The notes beneath the pieces are model-generated. The model saw only the letters and a list, made by a program, of their open reading frames with translations. It did no database searches and was not told the DNA's origin. A program made the position numbers and the translations under genes. Positions 8,161-16,622 of a stretch of DNA of 64,000 nucleotides are shown here, in pieces (positions within the stretch are counted from its first letter, which is position 1; every line of letters starts with the position of its first letter). This stretch comes from Pseudomonadota bacterium (GTDB lineage: Bacteria > Pseudomonadota > Gammaproteobacteria > Acidiferrobacterales > Acidiferrobacteraceae). The DNA lies in assembly GCA_021794275.1 (NCBI GenBank), contig JAJYRD010000017.1, forward strand, positions 1 through 64,000, in the 5' to 3' direction.

Positions 8161-9653
8161 GCGCGCGGGAGGTCGTCGACGTCGAGGCGCGGGCGCTGCC
8201 CGGGCTTGTGCAAGCGGTCTTCAGTGATGCGCATTCCCGTACACCTTGCCCGCGCATGCAGATGGCCTATGCGATCCAGAATGGAGGCGCGCGCGAGGCC
8301 CGCTACCTGCTCTCCCTTGGCGCCGGAAGGCCATTCACGGAGTGGCGTGTTCCCGCCGAGGGGCCGCTGCCCTCGCTCGCGCACCAGCTACCGATGTTGT
8401 CCTGGTACGAGCGCGAGATGGTCGACCTTTTTGGCATGACCTTCGAAGGGCATCCCCATCCGCAGCCCTTGGTGCTGCACGAAGGGGTGAAATGTCTCGC
8501 GCCGCCCATGGTGGGGGCCGTCTCTGAGGCGCCGCTCGATTACCCACCTGTCGCAGCTTGGACGCCGACGCTAGACAATCCGGCCATCCAGCATCTGCCG
8601 TTTGGACCGATACGTGCCGACGTGGTCGAATCCGCCGAGTTCCAGTTCCTCTACATTGGCGAAAACATCCTGCATTATCACCCGCGCCTCTTCTGGAAGC
8701 ATCGCGGCATGGAGAAACGCTTCGAGGGCTGCGCGTGCGTGCCGGCCGTGATCCTCGCCGAGCGCGTTTCCGGCGTGGGCAGCCTGGCGCACGCCTTGGC
8801 CTACTGCCAGGCGGTGGAAGACGCGCTCGTAGTCGAGGTTCCGGAGCGTGCCGGCTACCTGCGCCTGATCCTGGCGGAGCTTGAGCGCCTCTATAACCAT
8901 CTGCACTACTTCGGCCACCTCTGCCAAACTACGACGCTCAAGGTGGGCGAGGCCCAAGGTCTACTGCTCGAGGAGCAGGTCAAACAGATCATCGGTCGCC
9001 ATACCGGAAGTCGACTGCCGCGCAACCTGCTCGTGCCCGGCGGCCTGCGTCGCGATCTCGACCTGGCGGGCCTTGATGGGGCGTTACGCGCGCTGGCACC
9101 CCTTATAGACTCCTATCTGCGCCACATGGAAAGGACGCGCAGTCATCTCGACCGACTCATCACCACGGGCCCCCTGACGCGCGAGCTCGCCTATGATCAG
9201 GGCGCTACGGGTCCCGTCGAACGCGCCTCGGGCATCGATCGCGACGCCCGCCGTGACCACCCTTACGCCGCCTATGCTGCGCTGCGTGTCGATGTGCCGG
9301 TCGAGGAGGGCGGTGACGCCTATGCCCGTGCGTGCGTCCGCGGGCGCGAGCTGAGAGCGTCGCTCGGTCTGATCCATCAGGCGTTGACGCGCCTCAAGCC
9401 TGGCGCCATCCGCGCGCCCCTGCCCCCGGTGATGGCCGGCGCCGAAGGTCTCGGCTGGGCGGAGTCTCCTCGGGGAACGCTCCTTTACGCGGTATCGTTC
9501 CGGGCCGACGGCCGGCTTGCGCGGGTCAAGATCAAGTCACCGTCCTTTTCCAACTGGCGCGTGTTTCCTTACACGGTCCATGACAGCAATATGATGGATT
9601 ACGCCATCAACGAAGCGAGTTTCGGCATCACCGTGGCCGGGTGCGACCGATGA
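8157..9653 (+). CDS. HyfG-like large subunit without Ni-Fe cysteines (Ehr-type)
   Basis: The N-terminal part resembles the NuoC-like domain (LPMLSWYEREMVDLFGM) and the rest resembles the [NiFe] hydrogenase large subunit/NuoD. The protein is 498 residues from GTG 8157, whose start overlaps the previous stop. In real group 4 hydrogenases the first ligand motif reads RICGIC; here residues 203-209 read RVSGVGS, so both cysteines are gone. The surrounding text (SLAHALAYCQAVED, PERAGYLRLILAELERLYNHLHYFG) aligns well. The C-terminal DPCxxC motif is also missing: the protein ends in ITVAGCDR with a single Cys496. This is what is known for energy-converting-hydrogenase-related (Ehr) complexes. Catalysis of H2 chemistry is therefore not expected, and quinone or another substrate may occupy the site. 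Confidence 0.88.
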   Translation: MSAREVVDVEARALPGLVQAVFSDAHSRTPCPRMQMAYAIQNGGAREARYLLSLGAGRPFTEWRVPAEGPLPSLAHQLPMLSWYEREMVDLFGMTFEGHPHPQPLVLHEGVKCLAPPMVGAVSEAPLDYPPVAAWTPTLDNPAIQHLPFGPIRADVVESAEFQFLYIGENILHYHPRLFWKHRGMEKRFEGCACVPAVILAERVSGVGSLAHALAYCQAVEDALVVEVPERAGYLRLILAELERLYNHLHYFGHLCQTTTLKVGEAQGLLLEEQVKQIIGRHTGSRLPRNLLVPGGLRRDLDLAGLDGALRALAPLIDSYLRHMERTRSHLDRLITTGPLTRELAYDQGATGPVERASGIDRDARRDHPYAAYAALRVDVPVEEGGDAYARACVRGRELRASLGLIHQALTRLKPGAIRAPLPPVMAGAEGLGWAESPRGTLLYAVSFRADGRLARVKIKSPSFSNWRVFPYTVHDSNMMDYAINEASFGITVAGCDR

Positions 9654-9762
9654 ACGCCTCGCCTCTGCTGTTCGGCGCGTTCCGCCGGCAGGCGCCGGGA
9701 TCCTGCCGCGCCGTCGGCGGGCGGCAGGCCGGAAACGCCCACCCCCGCACAGGAGAAGCACC

Positions 9763-10557
9763 ATGCCTTTCTGGACCTTGATGGGTTTGCGCGCCGGACG
9801 CGCCACCACTCGCTGGCCCCTGGGCGAAGGCCCGGACGGACAGGATGGCGTGGTGGGGATGCCGCGATTGCATAAGGAAAGGTGCGTCCCCCACTGCGCC
9901 GAGTGCGCGGACATCTGCCCGAGCGGCGCCCTCGGTCTTCGGAACAACCACGACATCACCCTCGACTACGCCCGCTGCATCGCCTGTCAGCTGTGCGTCG
10001 AGGCCTGTCCGCACGGGACCCTCGAGACCACCCGCGATTGGGCCCTCGGTACCTGCGACCGGGCGGCGCTGCAGAGTGACGCAGGGCCCCGCGAGGGGCA
10101 TGCGCGGAAGGCCATCGAGCGTGCCTTTGGTAGGAGCCTGCATGTGCGTCATGTCGACGCCGGCTCCTGTAACGGCTGCGAGTCCGAGATCCAAGCCCTG
10201 AACAACCCTTTCTATAATTTGCATCGCCTTGGCGTCTTTTTCACCCCCTCGCCGCGTTTCGCCGACCTGTTGCTGGTTACGGGCCCGGTCACGCGTGCCA
10301 TGCGCGCGCCGCTCGAGGCCACCTACGCCGCCCTGCCCGAGCCGCGGTGGGTGATGGCCGCCGGCACCTGCGCCACCGGTGGCTACAACGGTGGCGGCTA
10401 TGCGTGTCATAACGGTCTCGAGGAGATCCTGCCCGTCGACCTCTGGCTGCCGGGCTGTCCGCCCAACCCGGCGGCCTTTCTCGATGCCCTGCTTGTGTTG
10501 CTCGATCGCCGGCCGCCCTGGGCGGCTGCGGAAGGAAACTCCCATGGGGGCGATTGA
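9763..10557 (+). CDS. Ferredoxin-small subunit fusion (HyfH + HyfI/NuoB-like)
   Basis: One 264-residue protein combines two electron-transfer subunits that are separate in E. coli Hyf. Residues about 35-95 hold two [4Fe-4S] motifs, CVPHCAECADICPSG and CIACQLCVEACPHG. The second half is NuoB/HyfI-like, with DAGSCNGCESEIQ, AAGTCATGG and LPGCPPNP supplying four cysteines for the N2-like proximal cluster. So the electron wire is intact although the active site in the large subunit is not. ATG 9763 follows an AGGAGA sequence. A 44-codon frame starts at 9650, overlapping the previous stop, and ends just inside this gene; it may only couple translation. Three bases of the stop lie inside the next gene. 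Confidence 0.88.
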   Translation: MPFWTLMGLRAGRATTRWPLGEGPDGQDGVVGMPRLHKERCVPHCAECADICPSGALGLRNNHDITLDYARCIACQLCVEACPHGTLETTRDWALGTCDRAALQSDAGPREGHARKAIERAFGRSLHVRHVDAGSCNGCESEIQALNNPFYNLHRLGVFFTPSPRFADLLLVTGPVTRAMRAPLEATYAALPEPRWVMAAGTCATGGYNGGGYACHNGLEEILPVDLWLPGCPPNPAAFLDALLVLLDRRPPWAAAEGNSHGGD

Positions 10558-12565
10558 CGCCACCTCGTTCTGGTTTGCCCTCGCCGCAAGCCTGTGGGTC
10601 GTTGCCGCCGTGGCCGCCCTGTTCGGCGGGGCCGCGCGCCTAGGCCGTCTCCTGCTCGCCTGTGGTGCCCTCGCGAGCGCCGCGGGCGCCGCGCTCGGTA
10701 TCATGCACGGGGGCAGCGCCACCGCGACGCTCGCCTCATTAGGTGGCTTCCGGGTTCGTTTTCGCTTGGACGTGGCGGCCCTGTGGTTGATCGGCTGGTC
10801 GATGCTCCCCGCGGGCTGCGCGGTCCTCTTGGGCGGGGCCCGGGCGCGCCTCCCATGCGCCGATACGCCCGGTGGACCCCAGCCGCGGCGCTGGGTGTTT
10901 GGCGCCGCGTTGGGGTTGCTCGGCGCCCTGGGCGTCTTCGGTCTGCGCGACAGCGCCGCGCTTTTCATCGCCTGGGAGGCCATGACGCTCGGCGGGGTCT
11001 TGATCCTGCTCGCGGACTGCGGTGACGATGCCGGAGGGCGGGCGGGATTTTTCATGCTCACCCTGCTCGAAATCGGCGCAGGGGCGCTGCTCCTCGCGCT
11101 CGCCGCGCTCAGTGTGTCGGGCCAGGGTTTTGCCGCCATCGCAGCCCGTCTGCATGCCCTGGGCTTCTGGCCGACCCTGATGCTCGACCTGCTCATCATA
11201 GGAGGCGCTGGCGCCAAGCTCGGTCTGCTGCCTTTCTACGAGTGGTTCCCCGACGCCTATGGGCAGGCCCGTGGCAGCAGTGGGGCGCTGTTCTCCGGCC
11301 TGTTCCTAAACGCCGCCTGGTTCGTGCTCGCCCGTGCGCTGCTGGACTGGACGCCGTCCGGTGCGGTGGCGATGATCCTCGGCGTGATCCTCCTCGTGCT
11401 CGGCACGATGTCGGCCATCCTTTCCATTCTCTTCGCGCTCCAGGAAGACGACTGGCGCAGGCTGCTTGGCTATTCCACGGCGGAGAACGCGGGCATTGCG
11501 GTCGTGGCCTTGGGGGCGGCACTGATGTTTCGGGCCCAGGCCTTGCCCGAGCTCGCCGCACTCGCGTTCCTGGTGGGGCTGATCCACCTGGCCGGACATG
11601 CGCTCGCCAAGGGTGCTCTGCTCTTCGCAGCCGACGGCGTGCACGAATCCACCGGCAGTTTCGCTATCGCGCCGCGCGGTTTGCTGCGCCGCGCCCCCGC
11701 AACCTTGGGTTTGGGGGCGATCCTGGCCGGCATGAGTCTCGCCGCCATGCCGCCGACCACGGGCTTCGTCAGCGAGTGGTATCTCTTTCAGACGATCTTT
11801 CACGACTTCGCCCTTCACACCCAGGGCGCACGGATCGCGCTGGCCCTGGCCGGCGCCGGGGTGGCGCTCACGGCGGCGCTCGCGTTGGCAACCTTTGTGA
11901 AGATCCTCGGGGTGGGGCTGCTGGGTCCGGGCAGTCCGGGCGCCGTGCCGCCATCGCGCCGCTACCGGCTGGCCACGCTCATCAACGGACTTGCCGTGCC
12001 CACGCTTGCGCTTATGCTCATCTGGCTCTTGCCGTGGCTCGCAGCCAATCCGTGGCCCCGTCTGCTAGACCGCGCGGCCCCCGCCCTCGTGCACGGCGCC
12101 CTGCTGGTCCCGCTCAGCGCAGGTTTCGCTTTTATTTCCCCCGTCATGTTGGTGGTCGTGGGCCCGCTGCTCGCGCTGCCGGCCGCAGGTGTCGTGTGGT
12201 TTGCCATAGGCCGGCGCGGGATCAGGCGTGTGCCGCTCTGGAGCGGCGGCCTGCCCGTGACGGCGCGCAGCGCCACCACGGCGCTCGCCTTCTCCAACGC
12301 CATGCGTGTGTTCTATGGCTTCATCTATCGCCCCAGCACCACGACGCGGAGAGACTACGGTAGCCGCCGCTACTTTGTTCAGGCGTTACGCTTCGAGTAT
12401 GCCCAGTCCGCGATCTTCACGCCGCTGCTCTTCCGTCCCGCCATGGCGCTCATAGCCCGCCTCGCGCGAGGCTTTCGTCGTCTCCAATCCGGTTTCCTGA
12501 ACGACTACCTGTCCGTGCTGGGGTTTCTGCTCATCGCGGTCTTTGCCGTCGTGTTCTTTTACTGA
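10544..12565 (+). CDS. HyfB-like proton-conducting subunit (NuoL family)
   Basis: This is a large antiporter-like subunit of 673 residues, predicted from ATG 10544 inside the end of the previous gene. Family features are the FIAWEAMTLGG helix, GGAGAKLGLLPFYEWFPDAYGQ (conserved Lys and acidic residues), GYSTAENAGIA and HLAGHALAKGALLFAADG. A long C-terminal extension with further helices and a charged FIYRPSTTTRRDYGS loop fits HyfB, which has a lateral amphipathic arm. It closes the operon after the redox subunits, an order unlike E. coli hyf, where hyfB is first. Confidence 0.85.
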   Translation: MGAIDATSFWFALAASLWVVAAVAALFGGAARLGRLLLACGALASAAGAALGIMHGGSATATLASLGGFRVRFRLDVAALWLIGWSMLPAGCAVLLGGARARLPCADTPGGPQPRRWVFGAALGLLGALGVFGLRDSAALFIAWEAMTLGGVLILLADCGDDAGGRAGFFMLTLLEIGAGALLLALAALSVSGQGFAAIAARLHALGFWPTLMLDLLIIGGAGAKLGLLPFYEWFPDAYGQARGSSGALFSGLFLNAAWFVLARALLDWTPSGAVAMILGVILLVLGTMSAILSILFALQEDDWRRLLGYSTAENAGIAVVALGAALMFRAQALPELAALAFLVGLIHLAGHALAKGALLFAADGVHESTGSFAIAPRGLLRRAPATLGLGAILAGMSLAAMPPTTGFVSEWYLFQTIFHDFALHTQGARIALALAGAGVALTAALALATFVKILGVGLLGPGSPGAVPPSRRYRLATLINGLAVPTLALMLIWLLPWLAANPWPRLLDRAAPALVHGALLVPLSAGFAFISPVMLVVVGPLLALPAAGVVWFAIGRRGIRRVPLWSGGLPVTARSATTALAFSNAMRVFYGFIYRPSTTTRRDYGSRRYFVQALRFEYAQSAIFTPLLFRPAMALIARLARGFRRLQSGFLNDYLSVLGFLLIAVFAVVFFY

Positions 12566-12678
12566 GGCGGGCGAAGGGCTGGTGGCTCTCGGACCTCCGC
12601 GCTGTTGCGCGCGAGCGGCCCGGTGTACTCTAGCCTTCCGCCGCCACAGTCGGCGCCTTTAACCGGAGGGCGGGAACC

Positions 12679-12999
12679 ATGTCCACCGTCAAACTGGTCC
12701 GCATCTATTTCAAGGAAGGCGAGAAAACCAAAGATCACCATAACCTGATGAAGGAGCTGCTTCATTTCCTGCACGACGAGCATAAGGTGCGCGGCGCGAG
12801 CCTGTTTCGCGCGGTCGCGGGTTTCGGCGCCCATGGCGTCGTGCACGCTGACGATCTGCTGCGTCTGAACGTGCATCTTCCGCTGATCCTCGAGGTGTTC
12901 GACGACCCCGACGTCATCGATCGGATCATGCCACGCCTGCGCGAGCTTGTGCCGGCCAAGCACATCATTTGTTGGAAGGCGGAGATCGCTGACGCGTAG
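12679..12999 (+). CDS. DUF190 family PII-like protein
   Basis: This is a 106-residue soluble protein of the DUF190 family. The core VKLVRIYFKEGEK, then GASLFRAVAGFGAHGVVH and LPLILEVFDDPDVIDRIMP, matches DUF190, whose members fold like PII signalling proteins and form small oligomers that probably bind a nucleotide or anion. GGAGGG lies upstream of ATG 12679. It is 113 bp after the hyfB-like gene, so it could be in the same transcript and might sense the energy state for the complex. That link is inferred from position alone. Confidence 0.8.
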   Translation: MSTVKLVRIYFKEGEKTKDHHNLMKELLHFLHDEHKVRGASLFRAVAGFGAHGVVHADDLLRLNVHLPLILEVFDDPDVIDRIMPRLRELVPAKHIICWKAEIADA

Positions 13000-13222
13000 G
13001 CTCCACCCGCGCTTACGCTTCGTTGAGCGCCCGTCGCACCCCCCATTCGCGTCGCGGCGCCTCCCTGTCGGAGGGGGATCGGGGGCGGCCGGGTTTGGGG
13101 GCGCGGCCCTCAAGTTTTGAAGGCTGCGCGGCTTACGAGCTCGAACGCGTACAGGAATGCCGCCGCGGCGCAGGGCCGTCACGGCCATGATGGGCACGGA
13201 CCGGATGCCCGGGGTCCGCGCG
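13000..13222. other. Convergent intergenic region
   Basis: This very GC-rich gap between the DUF190 gene and the convergent methyltransferase gene includes G/C homopolymer runs near 13036-13085. No clear stem with a U-tract was seen. Confidence 0.3.
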
Positions 13223-13924
13223 TCAAGGTTTCACTCCTTCCACGATCAAGAAGTCCGAGCGCTCCAATGCGCCTATGTCGGGTATGCGGCTTACACCGAA
13301 GGGCTTGCGTGCGACGTCCTGGAAGCCGCAACGTTCAAAAAGGTCCACGAGCTGGATTTCGTCGTACTGCCACTTATGGAAGTGGCCGAAGGACTTGAGG
13401 CCGGGCGGCCGCGTGCATATGTCGTCGAAGTACATCTGGACATGCCGGCGCAGGCGCGAGGCATCGCGCACATGTGGTTCCCGGGCCTGCTCCTCGAAAA
13501 AGATGGCGAGGTAGTTTTCCCAGAATTCCACCCCATCCGGGACGCATAGCCGGAGCACGCCACCTTTCTTCAAGACCCGGCGGCACTCCTGGGTGAGGCG
13601 CAGTGCGTCCTCGTACTCGAAATGTTCCCATACCTCGCCTGCGTAGATCGCCGCGATCGAATCGTCGGCCCAGGGCAGGCGTCTGCGCAGGTCGTGGTGG
13701 ACTATGCCCGGCCGGAACGCGCTTGCCCGCAGGAGGCCCAGGCGCACGAGGAGGCGGTCGAGACCGGTGGCGTGCGCGACGAGCCAGGACCTGCGGCTTC
13801 CGTCGACATTGACCCACCCTTTTGGCATGACAGGTCCGCAGCCCAAGTTGACGCGTGGCCCGGAGGGCAAGGCACGCACGGCCAGACCCGCGCGATCGCC
13901 TAATCTTTCGGCTACTGTCGACAT
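13223..13924 (-). CDS. Class I SAM-dependent methyltransferase
   Basis: This 233-residue protein has a SAM-binding motif I of the form VNLGCGPVMPKGWVNVDGS, followed by DLRRRLPWADDSIAAIYAGEVWEHFEYEDALR, the motif II-III region of small-molecule and sugar methyltransferases. GGGAGG precedes ATG 13924. It ends convergent to the DUF190 gene. It lies 234 bp after the sulfur operon on the same strand, so co-transcription is uncertain. The substrate is unknown. Pairs of this type often modify surface glycans, but nothing nearby supports that directly. Confidence 0.75.
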   Translation of the reverse strand: MSTVAERLGDRAGLAVRALPSGPRVNLGCGPVMPKGWVNVDGSRRSWLVAHATGLDRLLVRLGLLRASAFRPGIVHHDLRRRLPWADDSIAAIYAGEVWEHFEYEDALRLTQECRRVLKKGGVLRLCVPDGVEFWENYLAIFFEEQAREPHVRDASRLRRHVQMYFDDICTRPPGLKSFGHFHKWQYDEIQLVDLFERCGFQDVARKPFGVSRIPDIGALERSDFLIVEGVKP

Positions 13925-14158
13925 AAGACCTCCCTGTCGAGCGGGGGCGCACCCCGTCTAGGCTGCTCGGTCGACTATCGCCGAAAGGAGCGGGCGCGTC
14001 CATGCGACCTTGGGAGGAGCCAACCCATCTTTGGAGGCCCGTTGTGCGGGGCCTATGGCGCGGCCCGCGGCCTAGGCGTCGGAGTGGTCCGGTGGGGTTT
14101 TCGTGCGTCGACAGCGCGCGGCCGCGTTCAGGGGTTTCGTTCAAGAGCCCCGCGGTCC
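13925..14158. other. Intergenic, no gene recognised
   Basis: The gap between the helical protein gene and the methyltransferase gene on the minus strand holds short open frames without protein character. It probably holds the methyltransferase promoter, but I cannot point to convincing -35 and -10 boxes. Confidence 0.3.
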
Positions 14159-15331
14159 TTAGTGATCCCGTGCGGGCCCATGGGTCGAGGCCCCTGCGTC
14201 CATCAAGGCCTGAAGCAGCAGCGCCCCCTGGCGCAGACCGTCTTGCACGCGGGCCTCCGTGAGGAGTTGGTAGAGCCCCCTGATGCCGCCCGGTGAATCG
14301 CCTTGTCCGTCTGCGTCGCCCGTGCGAATGCGCCGCCAGCGGTCGAGGACTTGGGAGACGCCCGTCGTGAGGTCCTTCAAGGATTGGCCGTCCGCAGAGG
14401 TCGCCTTTTGAACCTGCTCCAAGGAGGAGGCGAGGCCTGCGAGCGAAAGACCCGTCTCGTGTACGGCGGGAAAGACGCCGGCGCGGCGCCAAGAGGCGAG
14501 CAGCGCGGCTATCTCTTGGGCGAGCCCGACAGCGTCGTGTTGGCTCGCCCAGGCGCTGAGTTCGGTCGCGGCGCGTGCCAGCGCCTCTCCCGTGGGGCCT
14601 TGCCAGATCTCGGCCACGCCACGACCCATGTCCGCGAGGGTGTGGGCAAAGGCGAGGTCCGCACGGGCCTGCTCGAGCACCGGTCCTGCCGCATCGAGCA
14701 GTGATGGCGCGAGACGCGAAAGCCGCGTTACGGTGTCGACGAGGTAGGGCAGGTTGTCGGCGAGGCGCCCGAGGACGCCGGTCTCGGAGAGGGTCTTTAG
14801 AATTCTAAGGAGATCGCGCCCGAGGCCCGTGACGTCAGTATCGCGTGTCGCGTCGAGCAGGCGCACGAACGCCTGCGCCAGTGCCCCCGCCGCAGGACCC
14901 TCGAACCACCCCTCGATCGCCTCCAAGCGGGTGACGAGCCGTTGCGCGGTGCGCAGCTCCTCGCGCAGCTCCAGGACCGTGGCCCCCATCCGCTTGATGC
15001 TTTGGGCATCGACGGCGCGCCCCAAGGTCTCCTTCGCGGGGGACGCGTTCTCGCTGATCGCCGTGAAGACGCCGGCGCGGCTCAAGGCCTGAGCCGCTTC
15101 CAGCACCTCATTTGCGAGCTTCGGCAGGTCATGGTCGCGTAAGAGGCCCGAGGTCTTGAGCGCGGCCTGGGTCGCGACATCCCCCAAAGGGCCGGCTGCC
15201 GCGTCTTCGAGGGCCGCGTAACGCTCGGCCAGGCGCGCCAGGGCCTGCCATTGACGCGCATCGAGCTCGCAGGCGCCGGTCGGAACCCGGGTCGAGCCTT
15301 CCGGGCCGGTCTCGGGTAGGGGTCCGCTCAC
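14159..15331 (-). CDS. All-helical protein in the sulfur operon (DUF1641-like)
   Basis: This 390-residue, Ala/Leu/Arg-rich protein has no signal peptide or membrane segment. It appears to be built of repeated amphipathic helices; near-repeats with the pattern LARLAERYAALED, RLADNLPYLVDTVTRL and GVAEIWQGPTGEALARAATEL can be seen. Such proteins (DUF1641-type) are often encoded beside SQR-like flavoproteins and may be scaffolds or membrane recruiters. That family name is my recollection, not a search result. The gene is three bases after the SQR-like gene and last in the sor operon, so co-expression is likely. Confidence 0.55.
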   Translation of the reverse strand: MSGPLPETGPEGSTRVPTGACELDARQWQALARLAERYAALEDAAAGPLGDVATQAALKTSGLLRDHDLPKLANEVLEAAQALSRAGVFTAISENASPAKETLGRAVDAQSIKRMGATVLELREELRTAQRLVTRLEAIEGWFEGPAAGALAQAFVRLLDATRDTDVTGLGRDLLRILKTLSETGVLGRLADNLPYLVDTVTRLSRLAPSLLDAAGPVLEQARADLAFAHTLADMGRGVAEIWQGPTGEALARAATELSAWASQHDAVGLAQEIAALLASWRRAGVFPAVHETGLSLAGLASSLEQVQKATSADGQSLKDLTTGVSQVLDRWRRIRTGDADGQGDSPGGIRGLYQLLTEARVQDGLRQGALLLQALMDAGASTHGPARDH

Positions 15332-15334
15332 GAT

Positions 15335-16612
15335 TTAAGCCGCGAACAGTCGTTCGGCGAGGAACTGCGCCGCATCCAGACCCCAGGGCGGGATTTTCCC
15401 CTGGGTCCGGAAAAAGAGATCTTTGTACTGCATCTTCAATAGATACGGTACCCGCCCCATCTTCAAGACCTGCGTGTCCCCCCCATACCAGGAATTGGAG
15501 CGGATGTAGAACGCCTGGTTGTTGCCCATGTCTCCTATGCAGTACACGACGGGCTTCAAGGGTTCCGATGCGGCCGCGTCGCCGATGCGCCCGAGGTCCC
15601 GGGCAATCTGTTTGCCCACGATCTCGCTCTCCTGGTGTCCTATGGCCCCAAGCTTGGGCACGGTGACTGCGGCGGCGTCTCCGCAGGCCAGGATCTCGGG
15701 GTATTTGGGGTTACGCATGAGCATGTCTGTGACCACGAAGCCCTCTTCGTCGCATATGGGCAGCCCCTTCATGAACGGGTGTGGCACCCAGTCCGGAAGC
15801 AGGATCTTGAGCTCCGCATCCAGCGCATCCCCCTGCGTGAACCGCACGCCGTCCCGCGTGACCTCGGCGATGTCCCCTACGTTGTTGCGGTAATGAAATC
15901 CCATCTGGCTTGCGATGCCAAGAAGCGAATTGACCACCTGTTCCCCAGCATCCTCGGCAATCATCTTGCCAGGCGTGAAGACCGTGATCTTGTCGGGGCC
16001 GCCGAGCCCGTGATTCTTGAGCCAGGTAGCCATGGACAACATGATCTCGACCGGGGGGCCCTCGCAGGCGGCGTCCGCCATAGGCACGAGATCCTTGACG
16101 GCAGTGCCCTGATGGAAGCGGGCCGACCCGACCGCGATCGGACCGCCCTTGTATTGGCCCCCGAAGAGCGTCCTGCGCAGCTTGTTTCCGTAAAAGGTGT
16201 CGGAGGCGGCGTGCGCGTATCGCGCGAAGCCTGGGATCTTGTCATAGGCGAGCCGGCAGCCGAACGCGATGACGAGGTAGTCGTAGCCCATGGTCTCGGA
16301 CGGCGCCCCCTCGCGCTCCTTGGGCGTAAAGTCGACGGTCCGGGTGTCGGGGTTGATGGCCCGTACTTCGCCCTGGATGAAGGTCGCCTGCGCGTCAGTC
16401 AACGCCCGCGAGGTGTCCATCTTGAGCGTCGTCGCCGGATCGCGGCCCTCGAAGACCTCGGCCGGGATGTTCGGTATGAAGAGGAGATAGGGGTTGCGGT
16501 CGATCACGGTGATGTCGACCGCATCGCCCGCGTATTCACGGACCTTCTGGGCGCTCGCGAGTCCCGCGAAGTTGCCGCCGAGCACGAGGACGTGGGGTTT
16601 GTTTGATGTCAT
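15335..16612 (-). CDS. SQR-like FAD oxidoreductase
   Basis: This is a 425-residue pyridine-nucleotide-disulfide-type flavoprotein resembling sulfide:quinone oxidoreductase. The FAD motif is VLVLGGNFAGLASA (residues 8-21). The second nucleotide half ends in YPEILACGDAAAV. Cysteines lie at 119, 183 (AACEGPPVEI), 287, 310 and 358 (VVYCIGDMG). Cys183 and Cys358 fit the two catalytic positions shared by SQR-like enzymes. I see no cysteine in the 128-equivalent stretch, so a classic three-cysteine type I SQR is less likely. No helix for deep membrane insertion is obvious, but the C-terminus LPYLLKMQYKDLFF could bind the membrane. It is ten bases downstream of sor. It probably oxidises sulfide or a persulfide made by SOR and reduces quinone. 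Confidence 0.78.
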   Translation of the reverse strand: MTSNKPHVLVLGGNFAGLASAQKVREYAGDAVDITVIDRNPYLLFIPNIPAEVFEGRDPATTLKMDTSRALTDAQATFIQGEVRAINPDTRTVDFTPKEREGAPSETMGYDYLVIAFGCRLAYDKIPGFARYAHAASDTFYGNKLRRTLFGGQYKGGPIAVGSARFHQGTAVKDLVPMADAACEGPPVEIMLSMATWLKNHGLGGPDKITVFTPGKMIAEDAGEQVVNSLLGIASQMGFHYRNNVGDIAEVTRDGVRFTQGDALDAELKILLPDWVPHPFMKGLPICDEEGFVVTDMLMRNPKYPEILACGDAAAVTVPKLGAIGHQESEIVGKQIARDLGRIGDAAASEPLKPVVYCIGDMGNNQAFYIRSNSWYGGDTQVLKMGRVPYLLKMQYKDLFFRTQGKIPPWGLDAAQFLAERLFAA

Positions 16613-16622
16613 GTCGGATCTC

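Noticed and set aside
8157-9653. Functional [NiFe] hydrogenase large subunit
   Set aside because: Both pairs of Ni-Fe cysteines are missing, so the hydrogenase label was replaced by Ehr-type.
9628-11217. 529-codon minus frame over the HyfHI-HyfB region
   Set aside because: A low-complexity Ala/Pro/Arg translation opposite to well-conserved Fe-S and antiporter motifs.
15335-16612. True type I sulfide:quinone oxidoreductase
   Set aside because: Only two of the three canonical catalytic cysteine positions can be placed, so it is called SQR-like.
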